A stretch of DNA of 64,000 bases, taken from the NCBI GenBank assembly GCA_964385175.1, contig CAYLNL010000002.1, positions 62,001 through 126,000 of the forward strand. Direction: 5' to 3'. This document shows, in pieces, positions 60,475-64,000 of the stretch. Position numbers and translations under genes: made by a program. Origin of the DNA: CAYLNL01 sp964385175 (GTDB taxonomy: Bacteria; Bacteroidota; Bacteroidia; Flavobacteriales; Flavobacteriaceae). The stretch's first letter is position 1; each line of letters opens with the position of its first letter. The notes under the pieces were generated by a model. The model saw only the letters and a program-made list of their open reading frames with translations. It was not told where the DNA came from and searched no databases.

Positions 60475-61551
60475 TTATTTCAACCGAATCCGCGGGTCTA
60501 ACCATCCATATATCATATCTACCAAAATAGTAATTAGCAGGAACGAAGAAGCTATTACCAGCACAGCGCCCATAATTACCGGCAAATCCAGGGTGTTTAG
60601 CGCATCCACCAGTTCCTTTCCCAAGCCATTCCACCCGAAAATATATTCCACGAAAACAGCGCCTGCCAACAGGCTGGCAAACCAGCCGGAAAGGGCAGTG
60701 ATAACAGGATTTAAGGCGTTTTTTAAAGCGTGCCGCTGCACCACGCGGAACTCGTTTAGCCCCTTGGCGCGCGCCGTGCGTATGTAGTCCTGCGAGAGCG
60801 CCTCCAGGAGCGAACTGCGCATCAGCTGGCTCACCACCGCCAGTGGGCGTATGCCCAGCACTAAGGCAGGGAGCACGATATTTTTCCATTGGATGGCAAT
60901 GCGCTCCCCCCAATCGTCCATTTCATACAGGCTTCCCGTCATGTTGAGGCCCGTGTATTCGTGGAGTACAAAGCCAAACAGCCAGGCAGCCAGCACGGCG
61001 CTGAAAAAGGAAGGAACACTCATACCCAGCGTGCTTAGCAGTTGAATGGTTTTGTCTAACCACGTATCTTTAAAAAGAGCGGAGAAAATACCCAGCAATA
61101 TACCCGCTACCATAGCGATGACGATAGCCGAAACCGCCAGGACAAAGGTATTGGGCAAGGTTTCGGCGATAATGCGGGTTACCTTTTTCCCGTTTTTTTG
61201 AAACGACTCACGCAAATACGGTGTTTTCAGCGCCACCCAGGTATTCCCTGCCCGGAAGAGCGGCGCCGCATAGTATTTGCCGGGGGCTAAAAACGTATAG
61301 TCCCCGGGATTTGCGGAATGGAACGACAGGGGCGACAAATCGTTCAGGTAATAGCCGTATTGGGTGATGGCAGGCTTATCGAATCCATACTTCTTTTTTA
61401 TAAGCGCCAACTGCTCACTGTTTTCATTTTGGTCCAGCATCATGCGCGCCGGGTCGCCGGGAAGCACCGTAAATAAGAGGAAAATAACCGTTACCACCCC
61501 AAAAAGCGTGGCAAAGACATATCCTATTTTACGGAGCAGGTAGCGAATCAA
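60475..61551 (-). CDS. DppB-type peptide ABC transporter permease
   Basis: A 358-residue inner-membrane permease of the peptide/nickel family. MIRYLLRKIGYVFATLFGVV is the typical first helix, PGDPARMMLD follows, and the EAA-type loop reads EALSQDYIRTARAKGLNEFR. About six helices end in YGWLDPRIRLK. A 90-residue periplasmic insertion lies after helix 1, longer than in E. coli DppB. No binding protein, second permease or ATPase is adjacent, so substrate is open. It is 34 bases downstream of the BT_3928-type gene on the same strand, likely one operon. Confidence 0.9.
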   Translation of the reverse strand: MIRYLLRKIGYVFATLFGVVTVIFLLFTVLPGDPARMMLDQNENSEQLALIKKKYGFDKPAITQYGYYLNDLSPLSFHSANPGDYTFLAPGKYYAAPLFRAGNTWVALKTPYLRESFQKNGKKVTRIIAETLPNTFVLAVSAIVIAMVAGILLGIFSALFKDTWLDKTIQLLSTLGMSVPSFFSAVLAAWLFGFVLHEYTGLNMTGSLYEMDDWGERIAIQWKNIVLPALVLGIRPLAVVSQLMRSSLLEALSQDYIRTARAKGLNEFRVVQRHALKNALNPVITALSGWFASLLAGAVFVEYIFGWNGLGKELVDALNTLDLPVIMGAVLVIASSFLLITILVDMIYGWLDPRIRLK

Positions 61552-61585
61552 TCTAAAATCTATAACGAGCGTTCCGGTTCATCGC

Positions 61586-62680
61586 TTACAAAGATAGCGC
61601 AGCGGCATCGTTGTAATGCAATTTTTGGAGGATGGTACCTCGCCGCAATTTCACGATGCCGGGGTTGGAGCGGATAATGGTTTTTAACGTAGTTTGGTCG
61701 GTATCATAAAAATCAACCGGCAGCCGGTATTTTTCCCGGACTTCAACAGCCTCTTCGGGAGTAGAAGCGGTTATGGCAACCACCTTATACCCGGCTTTTA
61801 GCGCCCTGTCGGCTACTTCCTTCACCTGTTTCAGTCCTTTTTCCGAGGCTTTTTGCAAATCATACGCTGTTATAAGAAGCAGGCGCTCTTCTCCCAGCAA
61901 TTCCCGGGTGTAGTCCTGGCCGTTGCGCTCCATAGAAAAATCGTGGATAGGCGGTTCGTATCCTTTCTCAACCCGCACGGTTTCTACCCCTGTAAATGTC
62001 CCGTTCACAGAAGGAAAGGCGCCCGATGTGGCAATGGTTTTTTCTTTTCCGTTTATGTTGAATGTCCATCGGTACTCGTACACCGGCTGGGGAGCGTTTA
62101 TCGGTACTGCCATAGCTGTGGGAATATGTACCCCTATTTTATAGGGACGAAAATCTATGAGCGGGAGATGGTTCAGCACATAATACGCCAGGAAACCGAA
62201 TCCTGCCAGGGCGACTGCCAAACCGGCATGGCTTATTTTTGGATGGAAAAGAGGGCGTATTTGTTTCCTGCGGGCAAGAAGAACGAGTGTGAGCGCCAAC
62301 AGCGCTGCATCTTTGTAAAACGACTGCCAGGGGGTGAGTTTTAGGGCGTCCCCGAAACAGCCGCAATCGGTAACCTTGTGAAAATATGCGGAGTAGAAGG
62401 TGAGAAACAGGAAAAATACCATCATGCCCAGCAAACTGCGAAGGGTGAAGATACGGTACATGCCCAGCAGCAGCAGCACACCCAGCATACTTTCCGCCAA
62501 TGCCAACACGAGCGCTATGGGCAGGGCATAGGGTTCTAAAAAGGGAAGGTTCAGGACGCCGCGACTCATGTACTCTTCTAATTTAAAGGAAAAGCCCAGC
62601 GGGTCGTTTAGCTTTATGAGCCCGCTCAGCAAGAAGGTGATGCCTACCAGCAGGCGGGCGGGGAATACCAGGATGTTCAT
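61586..62680 (-). CDS. BT_3928-type DoxX/MauE membrane protein with thioredoxin-like tail
   Basis: A 364-residue two-part protein. The first half has four to five helices of the DoxX/MauE fold (LVGITFLLSGLIKLNDPLGF, and TDCGCFGDALKLTPWQSFYK with a CGC motif). The second, from about 200, is a soluble domain with AITASTPEEAVEVREKYRLP, of a thioredoxin-like kind. Such proteins are thought to pass electrons or handle disulfides across the membrane; this is inference. I recall it next to tpiA in many Bacteroidota, and the roughly 4 kb now lying between may be inserted DNA. The spacer to 62803 is a divergent promoter region. Confidence 0.85.
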   Translation of the reverse strand: MNILVFPARLLVGITFLLSGLIKLNDPLGFSFKLEEYMSRGVLNLPFLEPYALPIALVLALAESMLGVLLLLGMYRIFTLRSLLGMMVFFLFLTFYSAYFHKVTDCGCFGDALKLTPWQSFYKDAALLALTLVLLARRKQIRPLFHPKISHAGLAVALAGFGFLAYYVLNHLPLIDFRPYKIGVHIPTAMAVPINAPQPVYEYRWTFNINGKEKTIATSGAFPSVNGTFTGVETVRVEKGYEPPIHDFSMERNGQDYTRELLGEERLLLITAYDLQKASEKGLKQVKEVADRALKAGYKVVAITASTPEEAVEVREKYRLPVDFYDTDQTTLKTIIRSNPGIVKLRRGTILQKLHYNDAAALSL

Positions 62681-62802
62681 ACTGCAAATATCAAAATTAA
62701 AAATTCAACTGCCAAGCCATGCCACCGACAGGTATAAAAATACAGTACTGTAATGCGGAAAACCGGTATAGGTTTCTGTATCTTTGTACAAAATGATGAA
62801 CT

Positions 62803-63060
62803 ATGGAAGGCGTAATACAGGTAGAATATCCGGAATCGCTGGCTAATTCATTAAAATTAAGCGAAAAAGAATTTGAGCGGGAAATGAAAACAATCTCATT
62901 GGTAAAACTCTTCGAATTGGGTAAGGTTTCATCTGGTACGGCAGCTAAGGTGTTGGGATTGACAAGACTGGATTTTCTCGAATTACTGGCTACCTATAAA
63001 ATATCTGCCCTGGAACCGTACGCTCCTGGTGATGTAAGAGAAGATATTGCAAATGCCTAA
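62803..63060 (+). CDS. UPF0175 antitoxin-like protein
   Basis: An 85-residue UPF0175 protein: VEYPESLANSLKLSEKEFER, then KLFELGKVSSGTAAKVLGLT with an HTH-like SSGTAAKVLGL and RLDFLELLATYKI. In many genomes it precedes a DUF3368 PIN-domain toxin by a few overlapping bases. Here the same overlap exists (ATGCCTAA at 63053-63060), but the toxin gene is cut short. TATCTTTG at 62779-62786 is a -7 box 16 bases before the ATG. If the toxin is gone, the antitoxin is an orphan repressor or protective remnant. Confidence 0.85.
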   Translation: MEGVIQVEYPESLANSLKLSEKEFEREMKTISLVKLFELGKVSSGTAAKVLGLTRLDFLELLATYKISALEPYAPGDVREDIANA

Positions 63061-63091
63061 AGTAGTTTCAAATACTACTCCTTTAATTTCA
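63053..63091 (+). pseudogene. Truncated DUF3368 PIN-type toxin, first 13 codons only
   Basis: From the ATG at 63053 the frame reads MPKVVSNTTPLIS, the standard N terminus of DUF3368 proteins (the Asp-equivalent strand of the PIN fold lies in SNTTPLI). It then departs at about 63092 into PIKVWRKFLKQP and soon stops at TAG. The following gene at 63103 lies in another frame of this junction. A recombination or insertion has deleted the rest. Confidence 0.7.
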
Positions 63092-63102
63092 CCAATTAAA
63101 GT

Positions 63103-63567
63103 ATGGAGGAAATTCTTAAAACAACCCTGCTTGAGTTCGAGAAAAGTGCTTTTATCATTGACTTAGTTAAGCACAGCAGCGGTAAACAGTACATTCGAAT
63201 TTTACAGACCATTCAAGACGAAGAGTCAAACAACAAGCGAGCAATTAAAATCAATCCATCGCTTTTAAGTGACATTTTGGCTGTGCTAAACTCGTATCAG
63301 GAATTAATTCCTGGCGACAAAGAGGAGCAACAGGCAAAAAAATCATCAATAACAACAAAGATTCGTGCAAGAACTCTGACAGAATCGGAAAAGTCAGCAA
63401 TTCAGAATCGTTACCTCAAAGGCGTTTCTATTCCTGACTTGACAATTCAGTTTGACTGCAAAGAGGAGTTGATTGAGCAGGTTTTAAATAATAGCGATAT
63501 CGCAATCGTTGACAACAAATTTTCAAAGGCATTTTACTATAAAAAATATAAGCGAAGAAGAAAATGA
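63103..63567 (+). CDS. Hypothetical protein with C-terminal HTH-like segment
   Basis: A 154-residue soluble protein I do not recognise. The first 70 residues are mixed beta/alpha (FEKSAFIIDLVKHSSGKQYI, IKINPSLLSDILAVLNSYQE), vaguely like the single-stranded nucleic acid-binding PUR fold found in small Bacteroidota proteins. The rest holds a linker and an HTH-like RTLTESEKSAIQNRYLKGVS, ending strongly basic (KKYKRRRK). It abuts the broken toxin remnant, so it may be the DNA that truncated it. The start within 11 bases of the junction is uncertain. Confidence 0.5.
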   Translation: MEEILKTTLLEFEKSAFIIDLVKHSSGKQYIRILQTIQDEESNNKRAIKINPSLLSDILAVLNSYQELIPGDKEEQQAKKSSITTKIRARTLTESEKSAIQNRYLKGVSIPDLTIQFDCKEELIEQVLNNSDIAIVDNKFSKAFYYKKYKRRRK

Positions 63568-63763
63568 AGAGCAATTACATCCTTTGCCCCTGCAAGCCTC
63601 ACACTCGTATCACACACAGTCTCACCCGCCCGCGCACATACGCGCGCAGCCGCGCCCGCACACAGGCTCGCGCCATCGCGCACGAAACTTCGAGGATAAA
63701 AAAAGAAAGTGTTGCTTTTACCTACGGGTTAGGCGGCGTTTAATTGTTCGATGGTATGAATGT
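63568..63763. other. Non-coding stretch with alternating C/A and C/G dinucleotides
   Basis: About 63595-63690 is a GC-rich tract of alternating pyrimidine-purine steps (CACAC, CGCGC, GCGCG runs) unlike the AT-rich surroundings. I see no coding frame with family character. Confidence 0.6.
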
Positions 63764-63994
63764 CTAATCAATATGTTCTCTTAAGAAATTTGGGCAAAAA
63801 TCAAACCTGTTAGGCCATTCAATTCCTCCGCCAGTATCTATTTTAACAAGTTTAAAGTACTGTTCATTTAAAAGTTCAGCGCTTATTCCTTTTCCTAAGA
63901 AATTGGTAAAGTCAATTATTTTAGATGCTCCATCATGGAACAGTAGCCATAATTTAAAATTCCCTATATGTTTTATAGCTACTACCTTATTCAT
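63764..63994 (-). CDS. DUF2442-family protein
   Basis: A 76-residue protein: MNKVVAIKHIGNFKLWLLFH, DGASKIIDFTNFLGKGI and GGGIEWPNRFDFCPNFLRE, the D-G..F-x-x-G pattern and final W-P-x-x-x-D-x-x-P-E/N of DUF2442. Members sit beside DUF4160 proteins and are often treated as part of toxin-antitoxin-like pairs. Its partner would lie to the right, outside the window. The start at 63994 is 6 bases from the edge, so an upstream start is possible but unlikely. Confidence 0.75.
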   Translation of the reverse strand: MNKVVAIKHIGNFKLWLLFHDGASKIIDFTNFLGKGISAELLNEQYFKLVKIDTGGGIEWPNRFDFCPNFLREHID

Positions 63995-64000
63995 ACGCTC

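Noticed and set aside
1..64000. CRISPR array, rRNA genes, insertion sequences
   Set aside because: No regularly spaced repeats, no rRNA-like stretch and no transposase frame were seen.

Overview
The window is a continuous chromosomal segment from a member of Bacteroidota, most likely class Flavobacteriia. This rests on several things. There are sixteen TAnnTTTG-type -7 boxes, five of them paired with TTTG or TTG 20-21 bases upstream, which is the Bacteroidota sigma-A promoter. There are two large Oar-like TonB-dependent receptors, a class II HMG-CoA reductase/mevalonate pathway, and lineage-typical families (DUF4286, BT_3928-type DoxX/MauE, geranylgeranylglyceryl-phosphate-type UbiA, a lipocalin-like/NupC fusion). 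No species can be named from the sequence alone.

Layout. 1-3.4 kb: 3' part of clpB, a LolC/E-like permease with rbfA, methylmalonyl-CoA epimerase and a tRNA(CAU). 3.4-9.5 kb: an accessory island directly behind the tRNA, with two small XRE regulators, a restriction-modification pair (nuclease-methyltransferase fusion plus specificity subunit) and a broken rolling-circle Rep gene. 9.5-29.8 kb: core genes, namely pssA, lptB, tatC, kdsD, recQ, a cell-surface/housekeeping cluster, pcm, hbd, etfA, a NupC transporter, trpS and plsC. 29.9-38.8 kb: prfB with an intact programmed +1 frameshift, threonine aldolase, panB, HMG-CoA reductase, mgtE and rsmA. 38.9-49.5 kb: tandem TonB-dependent receptors, pgi, an M23 lipoprotein and a DUF3108 protein. 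49.9-57.4 kb: a GDPD lipoprotein, then the mevalonate/isoprenoid block mvaD, mevalonate-type kinase, UbiA and rluB-like gene, interrupted by a MazF-like toxin-antitoxin pair; then saccharopine reductase and tpiA. 57.4-60.4 kb: an AT-rich accessory patch. 60.5-64 kb: a peptide-type ABC permease, a BT_3928-type protein, a broken UPF0175/DUF3368 module and small hypothetical genes.

The most interesting region is 57.4-60.4 kb. A 0.53-kb unit is tandemly duplicated, and each copy holds a Bacteroidota promoter, a long AT-rich leader, a 50-55 residue precursor with a double-glycine leader and six-cysteine core in the order C..C..CC..C..C (cystine-knot-like), and a terminator. Next to it, on the other strand, is an 87-residue orphan C-terminal SPASM cysteine domain of the grasp-with-spasm maturase type, translationally coupled to tpiA. 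Around it are covarying CGAA-AGGA-TTCG hairpins, a small secreted CsgG/LpoB-like protein and another small secreted Cys-containing peptide. No exporter or complete maturase lies in the window, so the peptides may be served in trans.

How genes work together: HMG-CoA reductase, mvaD and the kinase supply isoprenoids that the UbiA enzyme consumes; plsC and pssA belong to phospholipid synthesis; lptB, kdsD and the LolC/E-like permease serve outer-membrane biogenesis; hbd, etfA and methylmalonyl-CoA epimerase point to acyl-CoA metabolism. All domain calls come from reading motifs by eye; no database search was run.
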